A program made the translations under genes and the position numbers. From an uncultured Prevotella sp. (GTDB lineage: Bacteria > Bacteroidota > Bacteroidia > Bacteroidales > Bacteroidaceae), in the NCBI GenBank assembly GCA_937907705.1, contig CALCVP010000044.1:1-24121 (forward strand): a stretch of DNA of 24,121 nt. The letters are read 5' to 3'. The stretch's first letter is position 1; each line of letters starts with the position of its first letter. Positions 1-9,995 of this stretch are shown one piece after another. The notes below the pieces were generated by a model. The model was not told the origin of the DNA. It saw nothing but the letters and a program-made list of their open reading frames with translations, and did not search any database.

Positions 1-692
1 TGAGTAAACTGACAAAAAATCAAAAATCAGTAGCTGATAAGGTTGAAGCAGGGAAAGCATACTCTTTGAAAGAGGCCGCAGAGTTGGTAAAGGAGATTAC
101 TACTACCAAGTTTGACGCTTCTCTTGATATTGATGTACGCTTAGGCGTTGACCCACGTAAGGCTAACCAGATGGTAAGAGGCGTTGTTTCTCTTCCTAAT
201 GGTACTGGTAAGGTTACACGTGTGCTCTGCCTTTGTACACCTGATGCTGAAGCCGCTGCTAAAGAAGCAGGTGCTGATTATGTAGGTCTTGACGAGTATA
301 TCGAAAAGATTAAAGGTGGATGGACAGATATTGATGTTATCATCACTATGCCCTCTTGCATGGGTAAAATTGGACCTTTGGGACGTGTCCTCGGTCCTCG
401 TGGCTTGATGCCTAACCCTAAGAGTGGTACTGTAACAATGGACGTTGCTAAGGCAGTAAAAGAGGTTAAGCAAGGTAAGATTGACTTTAAAGTTGACAAG
501 GCTGGTATTATCCACTCTTCAATCGGTAAGGTTTCTTTCACTGCGGAACAGATTTATCAGAATGCTAAGGAGTTTGTTAATACAATTATCAAACTTAAGC
601 CTTCTTCTGCTAAAGGTACATATCTCAAGAGTATCTATATTTCTAGTACGATGAGTAAGGGTATCAAGATTGATCCTAAATCAGTTGAATAA
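1..692 (+). CDS. rplA: 50S ribosomal protein L1 (5' end lacks one base)
   Basis: Large-subunit protein L1, which binds 23S rRNA at the mobile L1 stalk and helps release deacylated tRNA from the E site; in many bacteria it also represses its own operon. The window opens at the second base of the start codon: TG, then AGT AAA CTG, in frame with the rest. The intact protein would be 230 aa (M-S-K-L-T-K-N...), close to the 234 aa of E. coli L1. The family signature is visible in the middle, with MPNPKSGTVT following GRVLGPRGL. The next gene, rplJ, starts 18 bases after the stop, so the two are surely cotranscribed. A TTG at position 66 is an internal leucine codon and not the start. The upstream partner rplK is expected just outside the window, which is an inference from the usual gene order. 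Confidence 0.97.
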   Translation, partial: SKLTKNQKSVADKVEAGKAYSLKEAAELVKEITTTKFDASLDIDVRLGVDPRKANQMVRGVVSLPNGTGKVTRVLCLCTPDAEAAAKEAGADYVGLDEYIEKIKGGWTDIDVIITMPSCMGKIGPLGRVLGPRGLMPNPKSGTVTMDVAKAVKEVKQGKIDFKVDKAGIIHSSIGKVSFTAEQIYQNAKEFVNTIIKLKPSSAKGTYLKSIYISSTMSKGIKIDPKSVE

Positions 693-710
693 CTCTAAAA
701 GTTTTGTGAA

Positions 711-1229
711 ATGAAAAAAGAAGTAAAAGATACTGTAATCCTTGACCTTGGACAAAAGCTCAAAGAGTATGCTCATTTCTACCTTGTTGATGTACACGGT
801 ATGAATGCAGCTGCTACAAGTGGTCTTCGTCGTGAGTGCTTCAAGAACGAAATCAAAATGGTCGTTGTAAAGAATAAACTTCTTCACAAGGCTTTTGAGG
901 CTTCGGATGTTGATTATGAACCTTTATACGGTTGCTTGAAGGGCAGTACTGCTGTTTTGTTTGCCAATACAGCTAATGCGCCCGCTAAATTGCTTAAAAA
1001 ATACACTAAAGAGGGTCTTCCTGCATTGAAAGCTGCTTATGCAGAGGAAAGCATCTATGTTGGTGCTGACAAGTTGGAAGAACTCGCAGCTCTCAAGAGC
1101 AAGAACGAGGTTATCGCAGAAATCGTTGCTTTACTGCAATCTCCTGCAAAGAATGTTGTTTCTGCTCTTCAGTCAGGCGCAAACACCATCCATGGTGTAC
1201 TCAAGACTTTAGGCGAGCGTCCTGAATAA
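711..1229 (+). CDS. rplJ: 50S ribosomal protein L10
   Basis: L10 anchors the L7/L12 dimers to the 50S subunit at the GTPase-associated centre. At 172 aa it is close to the usual length of about 165. The N-terminal globular part contains VVVKNKLLHKAF, the typical L10 RNA-binding region. The C-terminal stretch (about residues 132-172, with ALLQSPAKNVVSAL) matches the helix that docks L7/L12. The start is ATG at 711; the preceding AAAAGTTTTGTGAA has no Shine-Dalgarno sequence, as expected in Bacteroidota. In E. coli L10 represses translation of its own operon through a long leader, but only 18 bases separate rplA from rplJ here, so there is no room for that leader. Confidence 0.97.
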   Translation: MKKEVKDTVILDLGQKLKEYAHFYLVDVHGMNAAATSGLRRECFKNEIKMVVVKNKLLHKAFEASDVDYEPLYGCLKGSTAVLFANTANAPAKLLKKYTKEGLPALKAAYAEESIYVGADKLEELAALKSKNEVIAEIVALLQSPAKNVVSALQSGANTIHGVLKTLGERPE

Positions 1230-1279
1230 TTCAAACACCCAAACATTTAACATTTAAAAACATTAAAAATTAGAATAAA

Positions 1280-1657
1280 ATGGCAGATATTAAAGCTATT
1301 GCTGAAGAATTGGTAAATTTGACAGTTAAAGAAGTTAACGAGTTGGCAACAGTCCTGAAGGACGAGTATGGAATTGAGCCTGCTGCTGCAGCTGTTGCTG
1401 TTGCTGCTGGTCCTGCTGCTGGTGGTGCAGCTGCAGCTGAGGAGAAAACATCTTTTGATGTTGTCCTCGCTGAGGTTGGTGGCGCTAAGCTTCAGGTTGT
1501 AAAGGCTGTTAAAGAGGCTTGTGGTCTCGGTTTGAAAGAGGCTAAAGATCTCGTAGACGGTGCTCCTTCTACTTTGAAAGAAGGCATGTCTAAGGACGAG
1601 GCAGAGAATCTCAAGAAGACTATTGAGGCTGCTGGTGCTAAGGTAGAGCTCAAATAA
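1280..1657 (+). CDS. rplL: 50S ribosomal protein L7/L12
   Basis: L7/L12 forms the multi-copy stalk that recruits and activates translational GTPases (EF-Tu, EF-G, IF2, RF3). The 125-aa protein has the three standard parts: an N-terminal dimerisation and L10-binding helix pair (about 1-32), a flexible Ala/Gly-rich hinge (about 34-55, AAAAVAVAAGPAAGG), and a C-terminal GTPase-binding domain (about 56-125, with VKEACGLGLKEAKDLVDGAP). The acidic composition is typical. The 50-base gap from rplJ is A-rich, with repeats of ACATTTAA/ACATTAAA, and has no Shine-Dalgarno sequence. The ORF is followed by the hairpin at 1681-1718, so rplL probably ends an abundant short transcript while some transcription continues into rpoB. 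Confidence 0.98.
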   Translation: MADIKAIAEELVNLTVKEVNELATVLKDEYGIEPAAAAVAVAAGPAAGGAAAAEEKTSFDVVLAEVGGAKLQVVKAVKEACGLGLKEAKDLVDGAPSTLKEGMSKDEAENLKKTIEAAGAKVELK

Positions 1658-1680
1658 TTTGAGATAAATAAAATAATAGG

Positions 1681-1718
1681 GGTTAAGATTCTTCCAGTCG
1701 GAGAGTCTTAACCTTTTT
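1681..1718 (+). terminator. Hairpin plus T-run between rplL and rpoB, probable attenuator
   Basis: The left arm GGTTAAGATTCTTC pairs with GGAGAGTCTTAACC... read back from 1713, giving 14 consecutive pairs (two are G-T wobbles) around a 5-base loop CAGTC, followed at once by TTTTT (1714-1718). This is a complete Rho-independent terminator shape. rpoB starts 60 bases later and no TAnnTTTG promoter lies between, so transcription must read through to make RpoB and RpoC. A partial terminator at this point (rplL-rpoB) is well known in E. coli; a similar role here is inferred. Confidence 0.85.
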
Positions 1719-1777
1719 GTGTCTTTAATAGACATCCTTCTTAATAGGACCTTATCCAATAAGATTTAATATAATAT

Positions 1778-4700
1778 ATGGCTTCTAAAATAGTTGATAA
1801 CAGAGTTAATTTTGCCAGCATAAAGAATCCGATGCCCTATCCGGATTTTCTTGATGTGCAGTTAAAGTCTTTCAGAGACTTCTTACAGTTGGATACACCA
1901 CCTGAGGAACGCAAGAATGACGGTTTGTATAAGGTGTTTGCAGAGAACTTCCCTATCACAGATACACGTAATAATTTTGTTCTTGAGTTCTTGGACTATT
2001 ATATTGACCCTCCTCGCTATTCTATTGATGAATGCTTGGAGCGTGGCTTGACATATAGTGTGCCTTTGAAAGCAAAGATGAAACTGTATTGTACAGATCC
2101 TGATCATGAGGATTTTGGTACATTTATTCAAGATGTGTTCTTGGGCACAATTCCTTATATGACTAACAACGGTACCTTTATTATTAATGGTGCCGAGCGT
2201 GTTGTTGTTTCTCAATTGCACAGATCACCTGGCGTGTTTTTTGCACAAGGTGTTCATGCTAATGGTACAAAGCTTTATTCTGCTCGTATCATACCTTTCA
2301 AGGGGTCTTGGATTGAGTTTGCAACAGACATTAACAATGTCATGTATGCTTATATCGACAGAAAGAAGAAATTACCTGTTACAACTTTATTGCGCGCAAT
2401 TGGTTTTGAAACAGATAAAGATATTCTTCAGATTTTTGACCTTGCAGAAGAGATTAAGGTTAACAAAAAGAATCTGAAGGATGCTATTGGTTGCAGGTTA
2501 GCTGCCAGAGTATTGAAGAGCTGGACAGAAGACTTCGTTGATGAGGATACTGGCGAAGTGGTTTCTATTGAGCGTAATGAGGTAATCATGGAGCGTGAAA
2601 CAGAAATTACTAAGGATAATATTGAAGATATTATTGATAGTGGCGCTTCTACAATATTGATACACAAGGATGCAGATTCTGCTAATAAGTATTCAATCAT
2701 TTTTAATACCTTGCAGAAAGACCCAAGTAACTCAGAGAAGGAAGCAGTTCTTTATATTTATCGCCAGCTACGTAATGCAGATCCTGCGGATGATGCGAGT
2801 GCGCGTGAGGTAATTCAGAATTTGTTCTTCTCTGATAAACGTTATGATCTGGGCGATGTTGGTCGCTATCGTATCAACAAGAAGCTTGGTCTTGATACAG
2901 ATATGGATATTCGTATCTTGACAAAAGAAGATATTATAGAGATTATTAAATATCTCATACAGTTGATTAATTCTAATGCAACTGTTGATGATATTGACCA
3001 CTTGTCTAATCGTCGTGTTCGTACCGTAGGTGAGCAGTTGGGCAATCAATTCTCTATTGGTCTTGCACGTATGAGTCGTACTATCCGTGAACGTATGAAT
3101 GTACGTGACAATGAGGTTTTTACTCCTACAGATTTGATTAATGCTAAGACTATTTCAAGCGTAATCAATTCATTCTTTGGAACGAATCCGTTGTCTCAAT
3201 TCATGGACCAAACCAACCCATTGGCTGAGGTAACCCACAAGCGTCGTTTGTCTGCCCTTGGTCCTGGCGGTCTTTCTCGTGAGCGTGCTGGTTTTGAGGT
3301 GCGCGATGTACACTATACTCACTATGGACGCTTGTGCCCTATTGAAAGTCCTGAAGGTCCTAATATCGGTCTTATATCATCTCTTTGCGTGTATGCAAAG
3401 ATTAACGATTTGGGCTTTATCGAAACTCCTTATCGCAGAGTTAAGGATGGCGTATGTGATCTGGATAATAATCATATTGTGTATCTGACAGCAGAGGAAG
3501 AAGAAGATCATATTATAGGTCAAGGTAATGCGCCTTTGAATGATGATGGTACATTTATTCGTGATTTGGTAAAGTGTCGTCAAGATGCAGATTTTCCAGT
3601 TGTACCTCCTTCTGAGGTTGACTTGATGGATGTGTCACCACAGCAGATAGCATCAATCGCCGCAGGATTAATTCCTTTCTTGGAACATGACGATGCACAC
3701 CGTGCGTTGATGGGTAGTAACATGATGCGTCAGGCTGTACCATTGCTTCACAATGAGGCACCTATTGTAGGTACTGGTATAGAGAAACAAGTATGTGAGG
3801 ATTCGCGTACTATGATTACAGCTGAAGGTGCAGGCGTGATAGAGTATGTAGATGCTACCACCATTCGTATTCTGTATGATAGAACAGAGGACGAGGAATT
3901 TGTAAGCTTTGAACCTGCTTTGAAGGAGTATCGTATACCTAAATTCCGCAGGACTAACCAAAATATGACTGTTGACCTTCGTCCTATCTGTAATAAAGGA
4001 CAACGTGTAAAGAAGGGCGATATTCTGACTGAGGGCTACGCTACAGAGAATGGTGAGTTGGCTTTGGGGCGCAATCTACTCGTAGCCTACATGCCTTGGA
4101 AAGGTTACAACTATGAGGATGCTATTGTTCTCAATGAACGTGTGGTTCGTGAAGATGTACTTACTTCTGTTCATGTAGATGAGTATTCTCTTGATGTACG
4201 TGAAACAAAGCGTGGCATGGAAGAGTTTACCAGCGACATTCCAAATGTTAGTGAGGAGGCAACTAAAGACCTTGATGACAATGGTATAATTCGTGTAGGT
4301 GCTCGTGTTGAACCAGGCGATATTCTTATAGGCAAGATTTCACCAAAAGGTGAGAGTGATCCTTCACCGGAAGAGAAGTTGCTTCGTGCTATCTTTGGCG
4401 ACAAGGCGGGTGATGTAAAGGACTCTTCTTTGAAAGCAAATCCATCTCTTACAGGTATCGTAATAGATAAGAAGTTATTCTCTCGTGCTGTCAAAACTCG
4501 TGCTTCAAAGCAACAAGACAAAGCTATCTTGGCTAAGATTGACGAGGAATACGCAGCTAAGATTGACGATTTGAAAGACATCTTGGTTGATAAACTGCTC
4601 ACGCTGACAGATGGAAAATCGTCAATGGGCGTGAAAGATTATACGGGTGCAGAAATCATTACGAAAGGGAGCAAGTTCACAACTACTCAATTAAAGAATC

Positions 4701-5590
4701 TTGAGTATGATGGTATTCAGTCAAATAATTGGACTGGTGAAGAACATACAGATGGCTTGATACAGAAGTTGATTATCAACTTTATCAAGAAATACAAGTT
4801 GCTGGATGCTGAAATGAAGCGTCGTAAGTTTGCAATCACAATCGGTGATGAGCTTCCTAACGGTATTCTTCAGATGGCTAAGGTCTATGTGGCCAAGAAA
4901 CGTAAGATTGGTGTCGGCGATAAATTGGCAGGTCGTCATGGTAATAAAGGTATCGTTTCTAAGATTGTTCGTCAAGAAGATATGCCATTCCTTGCAGACG
5001 GTCGTCCTGTTGATTTGGTATTGAACCCATTGGGCGTGCCTTCACGTATGAACCTTGGACAGATTTTTGAGGCTATTCTTGGCGCAGCAGGTAAGCGTTT
5101 GGGTGTTAAGTTTGCTACTCCTATCTTTGATGGTGCGAAGTTGGAAGACCTTCGTGAGTGGACAGATAAGGCAGGTCTGCCTAACTTGTGTTCAACCCAT
5201 CTCTATGATGGAGAGACAGGTGAGATGTTTGACCAACCTGCTACCGTAGGTATCACTTACTTCCTGAAGTTAGGCCACATGGTAGAAGACAAGATGCACG
5301 CTCGTTCCATCGGTCCTTATTCTCTTATCACCCAGCAACCTCTTGGAGGTAAAGCTCAATTTGGTGGTCAGCGTTTTGGTGAGATGGAAGTTTGGGCTCT
5401 TGAGGCATTTGGTGCAAGTCATGTGTTACAAGAGATTCTTACCATCAAGTCTGATGATGTTGTAGGCCGTTCAAAGGCTTACGAGGCAATAGTTAAGGGC
5501 GATCCAATGCCAACTCCTGGTATACCAGAGTCTCTAAATGTGCTTCTGCACGAGCTTCGAGGTTTGGGCTTGAGCATAACCCTTGATTAA
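1778..5590 (+). CDS. rpoB: DNA-directed RNA polymerase subunit beta
   Basis: The beta subunit forms one pincer of RNA polymerase and half of its active centre; it is the target of rifampicin. The length, 1270 aa, is typical for Bacteroidota. The rifampicin cluster is at residues 472-495 (LSQFMDQTNPLAEVTHKRRL, then SALG). Its key positions are wild type: Q474, D477, H487, S492, matching E. coli Q513, D516, H526, S531. It is followed by RERAGFEVRDVHYTHYGRLC and PIESPEGPNIGLI. Other family blocks are YNYEDAIVLNERVV near the catalytic Mg/NTP site, GDKLAGRHGNKGIVSKI, and the C-terminal clamp block GGKAQFGGQRFGEMEVWALE. The ATG at 1778 follows an AT-rich leader with no Shine-Dalgarno sequence. rpoC starts 42 bases after the stop, so the two are cotranscribed. 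Confidence 0.99.
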   Translation: MASKIVDNRVNFASIKNPMPYPDFLDVQLKSFRDFLQLDTPPEERKNDGLYKVFAENFPITDTRNNFVLEFLDYYIDPPRYSIDECLERGLTYSVPLKAKMKLYCTDPDHEDFGTFIQDVFLGTIPYMTNNGTFIINGAERVVVSQLHRSPGVFFAQGVHANGTKLYSARIIPFKGSWIEFATDINNVMYAYIDRKKKLPVTTLLRAIGFETDKDILQIFDLAEEIKVNKKNLKDAIGCRLAARVLKSWTEDFVDEDTGEVVSIERNEVIMERETEITKDNIEDIIDSGASTILIHKDADSANKYSIIFNTLQKDPSNSEKEAVLYIYRQLRNADPADDASAREVIQNLFFSDKRYDLGDVGRYRINKKLGLDTDMDIRILTKEDIIEIIKYLIQLINSNATVDDIDHLSNRRVRTVGEQLGNQFSIGLARMSRTIRERMNVRDNEVFTPTDLINAKTISSVINSFFGTNPLSQFMDQTNPLAEVTHKRRLSALGPGGLSRERAGFEVRDVHYTHYGRLCPIESPEGPNIGLISSLCVYAKINDLGFIETPYRRVKDGVCDLDNNHIVYLTAEEEEDHIIGQGNAPLNDDGTFIRDLVKCRQDADFPVVPPSEVDLMDVSPQQIASIAAGLIPFLEHDDAHRALMGSNMMRQAVPLLHNEAPIVGTGIEKQVCEDSRTMITAEGAGVIEYVDATTIRILYDRTEDEEFVSFEPALKEYRIPKFRRTNQNMTVDLRPICNKGQRVKKGDILTEGYATENGELALGRNLLVAYMPWKGYNYEDAIVLNERVVREDVLTSVHVDEYSLDVRETKRGMEEFTSDIPNVSEEATKDLDDNGIIRVGARVEPGDILIGKISPKGESDPSPEEKLLRAIFGDKAGDVKDSSLKANPSLTGIVIDKKLFSRAVKTRASKQQDKAILAKIDEEYAAKIDDLKDILVDKLLTLTDGKSSMGVKDYTGAEIITKGSKFTTTQLKNLEYDGIQSNNWTGEEHTDGLIQKLIINFIKKYKLLDAEMKRRKFAITIGDELPNGILQMAKVYVAKKRKIGVGDKLAGRHGNKGIVSKIVRQEDMPFLADGRPVDLVLNPLGVPSRMNLGQIFEAILGAAGKRLGVKFATPIFDGAKLEDLREWTDKAGLPNLCSTHLYDGETGEMFDQPATVGITYFLKLGHMVEDKMHARSIGPYSLITQQPLGGKAQFGGQRFGEMEVWALEAFGASHVLQEILTIKSDDVVGRSKAYEAIVKGDPMPTPGIPESLNVLLHELRGLGLSITLD

Positions 5591-5632
5591 TAAGGCACTC
5601 TTTACATAACAATTCAATTATAAACAAGAATT

Positions 5633-8600
5633 ATGGCTTTTAAAAAAGATACAAAGATAAAGAGTAATTTTACCAAGATTACCATCAGTCTTGCTTCACC
5701 GGAAGAGATTCTTGAGAGCTCTTGTGGTGAAGTAACCAAGCCTGAGACCATCAACTATCGTACATATAAACCAGAGCGTGATGGTTTGTTCTGTGAGCGC
5801 ATATTTGGTCCTACCAAAGACTATGAGTGCGCTTGTGGAAAATACAAGCGTATTAGATATAAAGGTATCGTCTGCGACCGTTGTGGTGTAGAGGTTACTG
5901 AGAAAAAAGTGCGTCGCGAGCGTACTGGACATATAGAGTTGGTAGTACCTGTTGCACATATTTGGTATTTCCGCTCTTTGCCTAACAAGATTGGCTATCT
6001 GTTGGGTATTCCTACCAAAAAGCTGGATGCTGTTATCTACTATGAGAAGTATATCGTAGTACAGCCTGGTGTGATGGCAGGCAAGACTGATTCAGAAGGT
6101 TTGGAAGTGAATGGATCTCATAAGCTTGACATGCTTTCTGAAGATGAATATCTTGACATTATGGACCACTTGCCTGAGGGCAATGAATATCTTGATGATA
6201 ATGATCCTAATAAGTTTATCGCCAAGATGGGAGCCGAAGCTATCTATGACTTGTTGGTAAATATTGATCTTGATAGCATTTCATACGAGCTTCGTGACCG
6301 TGCCAACAGTGATTCTTCACAGCAGCGTAAGACTGAAGCATTGAAGCGTTTGCAGGTAGTGGAGGCTTTCCGTTCAAGTAGAGGCATCAACAAGCCAGAG
6401 TGGATGATTATGAAGATTATTCCTGTAACTCCTCCTGAGCTTCGTCCTTTGGTACCGCTTGATGGTGGTCGCTTTGCTACTTCAGACTTGAACGACTTAT
6501 ATCGTCGCGTTATTATCCGCAACAATCGTCTGAAGAGACTGATGGAAATCAAAGCACCTGAGGTAATTCTCCGTAATGAGAAACGTATGTTGCAGGAGGC
6601 TGTTGACAGCTTGTTTGACAACTCTCGTAAGAGCAGCGCAGTAAAGAGCGATTCTAATCGTCCGTTAAAGTCTCTGTCTGACTCATTAAAAGGTAAGGCC
6701 GGTCGTTTCCGTCAGAACCTCCTCGGTAAGCGTGTTGACTATTCGGCTCGTTCTGTTATTGTTGTAGGTCCTGAGTTGAAGATGGGCGAATGTGGTCTTC
6801 CTAAGTTGATGGCTGCTGAGCTTTACAAGCCATTCATTATCCGTAAGTTGATAGAGCGCGGTATTGTAAAGACAGTTAAGAGCGCAAAGAAGATTGTAGA
6901 CCGTCGCGAGCCAGTTATTTGGGACATTCTTGAGAACGTAATGAAAGGTCATCCCGTATTGCTCAACCGTGCTCCTACACTTCACCGTTTGGGTATTCAA
7001 GCTTTCCAGCCTAAGTTGATAGAGGGCAAAGCTATTCAGCTTCACCCATTAGCTTGTACTGCGTTCAACGCCGACTTCGATGGCGACCAGATGGCTGTTC
7101 ACCTTCCATTGAGCAATGAAGCTGTGTTGGAGGCGCAAATTTTGATGCTTCAGAGCCACAATATTCTGAATCCAGCCAATGGCGCTCCTATCACTGTACC
7201 TTCACAGGATATGGTGCTTGGTCTTTATTATATTACCAAAATTCGTCCAGGTGCTAAGGGTGAGGGACTTAATTTCTATGGTCCTGAAGAGGCTATCATT
7301 GCCCATAACGAGGGCAGATGTGATCTCCATGCTCAAGTAAAAGTGCTGGTAAAAGACATTGACGCTGACGGTAACTACTATACTCACTCTGTTGAGACTT
7401 CAGTAGGTCGTATCATTGTTAACGGAATTATTCCAGACGAGATAGGTTATGTCAACAAGATTATTTCCAAAAAGAGTCTTCGCGATATCATTGCCGATGT
7501 AATCAAGGCTGTAGGCTTTGCTCGTGCTTGTGAGTTCCTTGACGGTATCAAGAACTTAGGATACCGTATGGCATATTTGGCAGGTCTTTCGTTCAACCTT
7601 GACGATATCATTATTCCGCCAGAAAAGAAAGACTTGGTCGAGCGCGGTAACGAAGAGGTTCGTCAAATTACCGACAACTATAACATGGGTTTCATTACCG
7701 ATACAGAGCGTTATAATCAGGTTATCGATGCTTGGACCCACGTTAACAATGAGTTGGGTGATGTATTGATGAAAGAGATGACTGAGGCAGATCAGGGTTT
7801 CAATGCTGTTTACATGATGCTTGATTCTGGAGCCCGTGGTTCTAAAGACCAGATTCGTCAGTTGGCAGGTATGCGTGGTTTGATGGCAAAACCTCAGAAA
7901 GCGGGTGCCGAAGGTGCTCAGATTATTGAGAACCCTATTCTTTCTAACTTTAAGGAAGGCATGAGCGTGCTTGAGTACTTTATCTCTACGCACGGTGCTC
8001 GTAAGGGTCTTGCCGATACTGCTATGAAGACCGCTGATGCCGGATATCTGACTCGTCGTTTGGTTGACGTTTCCCACGATGTCATTATTACCGAAGAAGA
8101 CTGTGGAACCCTTCGTGGATTGGTATGTACAGCCTTGAAGAGCGGCGATGAAGTTATCTCTTCACTGTATGAGCGTATCCTTGGTCGTGTTTCAGTTCAC
8201 GATATTATTCATCCTACTACAGGCGAGCTGATTGTAGCTTCTGGCGAAGAAATCACAGAGCCTATCGCTAAGGCTATTGAAGAAAGTCCTATCGAGAGCG
8301 TTGAAATTCGTTCAGTGCTCACTTGCGAGAGCAAGAAGGGCGTCTGCATGAAGTGTTATGGCCGTAACCTTGCTACCAGCCGTATGGTTCAGAAAGGTGA
8401 GGCTGTCGGCGTTATTGCAGCCCAGGCTATCGGTGAGCCTGGTACTCAGCTTACTCTTCGTACGTTCCACGCCGGTGGTGTGGCAGCCAATGCAGCAGCC
8501 AACGCTACTATCGTGGCAAAGAATGATAGCAAGATTGAGTTCGACGAACTTCGTACCGTACCTTTTACGGAGGAAGGTGAAAACGGCGAAGTTAACTGTG

Positions 8601-9970
8601 AAATGGTAGTAAGCCGTTTGGCTGAAATCCGTTTCATTGATCCTCACACCGACATTGTTCTGTCTACACTGAATGTTCCTTATGGAAGTTCACTTTATTT
8701 CAAGGGCGGTACCAATGTAAAGAAGGGTGATGTAATTGCTCGTTGGGACCCGTTCAACGCCGTTATCGTAACCGAATACGCAGGTACGTTGAAGTTCCGC
8801 GATGTCATTGACGGAGTTACCCTCCATTCAGAGACTGACGAAACCACAGGTCTTACCGAGAAGATTATTACCGAATCTAAAGATAAGAGCAAGGTTCCTA
8901 CTTGCGATATCATTGACGAGAAGGGCGAAATAGTAGGTACTTATAACCTTCCTGTGGGTGGCCACGTTGTTGTAGAAGATGGTCAGACCGTCAAGACCGG
9001 TACTACTTTGGTTAAGATTCCTCGTTCTGCCGGTAAGGCAGGCGATATTACCGGTGGTCTTCCACGTGTAACCGAGTTGTTTGAGGCTCGTAACCCGTCT
9101 AACCCTGCCGTTGTAAGTGAAATTGACGGTGAGGTAACTATGGGTAAAGTAAAGCGTGGTAACCGTGAGATTATCGTAACGTCAAAGACTGGTGAGCAGC
9201 GCAAGTATCTCGTATCGCTGTCTAAGCAGATTATGGTACAGGAGCATGATGCCGTGCGTGCAGGTACTCCTCTGTCTGATGGTGTGATTACTCCAGGCGA
9301 TATCCTTTCTATCAAAGGTCCTACCGCTGTACAGGAATATATCGTTAATGAGGTTCAAGACGTATATCGTCTGCAAGGTGTGAAGATTAACGACAAGCAC
9401 TTTGAGATTATTGTACGTCAGATGATGCGCAAGGTTCAGATTAATGATCCGGGCGATACCACATTCTTGGAACAGCAGATTGTAGACAAACTCGACTTTG
9501 CTGAAGAGAATGACCGCATTTGGGGTAAGAAGGTTGTTACCGATGCAGGTGATAGCGAGACCTTGAAGAAGGGACAGATTGTTACCGCTCGTAAGTTGCG
9601 TGATGAAAACTCTACATTGAAGCGTCGTGACCTTCGTCTTGTTCAGGTGCGTGATGCTGTAGCAGCTACCTCTACTCAGATACTTCAGGGTATCACTCGT
9701 GCCGCTCTTCAGACCAAGAGCTTCATGTCTGCCGCATCCTTCCAGGAGACCACCAAGGTGCTCAATGAGGCTGCTATCCGTGGCAAGGTAGATAATCTTG
9801 AGGGTATGAAGGAGAATGTTATCTGCGGACACTTGATACCGGCAGGTACAGGTCTGCGTGAGTTTGAGAAGATTGTGGTTGGTTCCAAGGAAGATTATGA
9901 CCGTATTCAGTCAAATCGCAAGAACGTAATTGACTATACAAAACAGCAACCTGTTGAAGAAGGCAAGTAA
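5633..9970 (+). CDS. rpoC: DNA-directed RNA polymerase subunit beta'
   Basis: The beta' subunit carries the catalytic magnesium of RNA polymerase. The length is 1445 aa. The N-terminal zinc ribbon has C66, C68, C81 and C84 (within YECACGKYKR and VCDRCGVE). The absolutely conserved NADFDGDQM motif is at 479-487, so the Mg-binding aspartates are D481, D483 and D485. The second zinc site is complete: C824, then C898, C905 and C908 (CESKKGVCMKCYG). The bridge-helix and trigger-loop region is represented by GARGSKDQIRQLAGMRGLMAK and by GEPGTQLTLRTFHAGG. All catalytic and metal-binding residues examined are intact. The ATG at 5633 follows an A-rich leader. A strong terminator begins about 25 bases after the stop, so rpoC ends the operon. 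Confidence 0.99.
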   Translation: MAFKKDTKIKSNFTKITISLASPEEILESSCGEVTKPETINYRTYKPERDGLFCERIFGPTKDYECACGKYKRIRYKGIVCDRCGVEVTEKKVRRERTGHIELVVPVAHIWYFRSLPNKIGYLLGIPTKKLDAVIYYEKYIVVQPGVMAGKTDSEGLEVNGSHKLDMLSEDEYLDIMDHLPEGNEYLDDNDPNKFIAKMGAEAIYDLLVNIDLDSISYELRDRANSDSSQQRKTEALKRLQVVEAFRSSRGINKPEWMIMKIIPVTPPELRPLVPLDGGRFATSDLNDLYRRVIIRNNRLKRLMEIKAPEVILRNEKRMLQEAVDSLFDNSRKSSAVKSDSNRPLKSLSDSLKGKAGRFRQNLLGKRVDYSARSVIVVGPELKMGECGLPKLMAAELYKPFIIRKLIERGIVKTVKSAKKIVDRREPVIWDILENVMKGHPVLLNRAPTLHRLGIQAFQPKLIEGKAIQLHPLACTAFNADFDGDQMAVHLPLSNEAVLEAQILMLQSHNILNPANGAPITVPSQDMVLGLYYITKIRPGAKGEGLNFYGPEEAIIAHNEGRCDLHAQVKVLVKDIDADGNYYTHSVETSVGRIIVNGIIPDEIGYVNKIISKKSLRDIIADVIKAVGFARACEFLDGIKNLGYRMAYLAGLSFNLDDIIIPPEKKDLVERGNEEVRQITDNYNMGFITDTERYNQVIDAWTHVNNELGDVLMKEMTEADQGFNAVYMMLDSGARGSKDQIRQLAGMRGLMAKPQKAGAEGAQIIENPILSNFKEGMSVLEYFISTHGARKGLADTAMKTADAGYLTRRLVDVSHDVIITEEDCGTLRGLVCTALKSGDEVISSLYERILGRVSVHDIIHPTTGELIVASGEEITEPIAKAIEESPIESVEIRSVLTCESKKGVCMKCYGRNLATSRMVQKGEAVGVIAAQAIGEPGTQLTLRTFHAGGVAANAAANATIVAKNDSKIEFDELRTVPFTEEGENGEVNCEMVVSRLAEIRFIDPHTDIVLSTLNVPYGSSLYFKGGTNVKKGDVIARWDPFNAVIVTEYAGTLKFRDVIDGVTLHSETDETTGLTEKIITESKDKSKVPTCDIIDEKGEIVGTYNLPVGGHVVVEDGQTVKTGTTLVKIPRSAGKAGDITGGLPRVTELFEARNPSNPAVVSEIDGEVTMGKVKRGNREIIVTSKTGEQRKYLVSLSKQIMVQEHDAVRAGTPLSDGVITPGDILSIKGPTAVQEYIVNEVQDVYRLQGVKINDKHFEIIVRQMMRKVQINDPGDTTFLEQQIVDKLDFAEENDRIWGKKVVTDAGDSETLKKGQIVTARKLRDENSTLKRRDLRLVQVRDAVAATSTQILQGITRAALQTKSFMSAASFQETTKVLNEAAIRGKVDNLEGMKENVICGHLIPAGTGLREFEKIVVGSKEDYDRIQSNRKNVIDYTKQQPVEEGK

Positions 9971-9995
9971 CCAGTAGGTTGATACACATAGGAAA

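Noticed and set aside
66..692. TTG at 66 as the start of rplA
   Set aside because: The frame is open to base 1 and reads as the full L1 N-terminus; only the A of the ATG is outside the window.
3191..3262. Possible rifampicin-resistance changes in rpoB
   Set aside because: The residues matching E. coli Q513, D516, H526 and S531 are all wild type.
9182..9832. A 216-codon minus-strand open frame inside rpoC
   Set aside because: It is antisense to highly conserved rpoC sequence, with no recognisable protein features or promoter.
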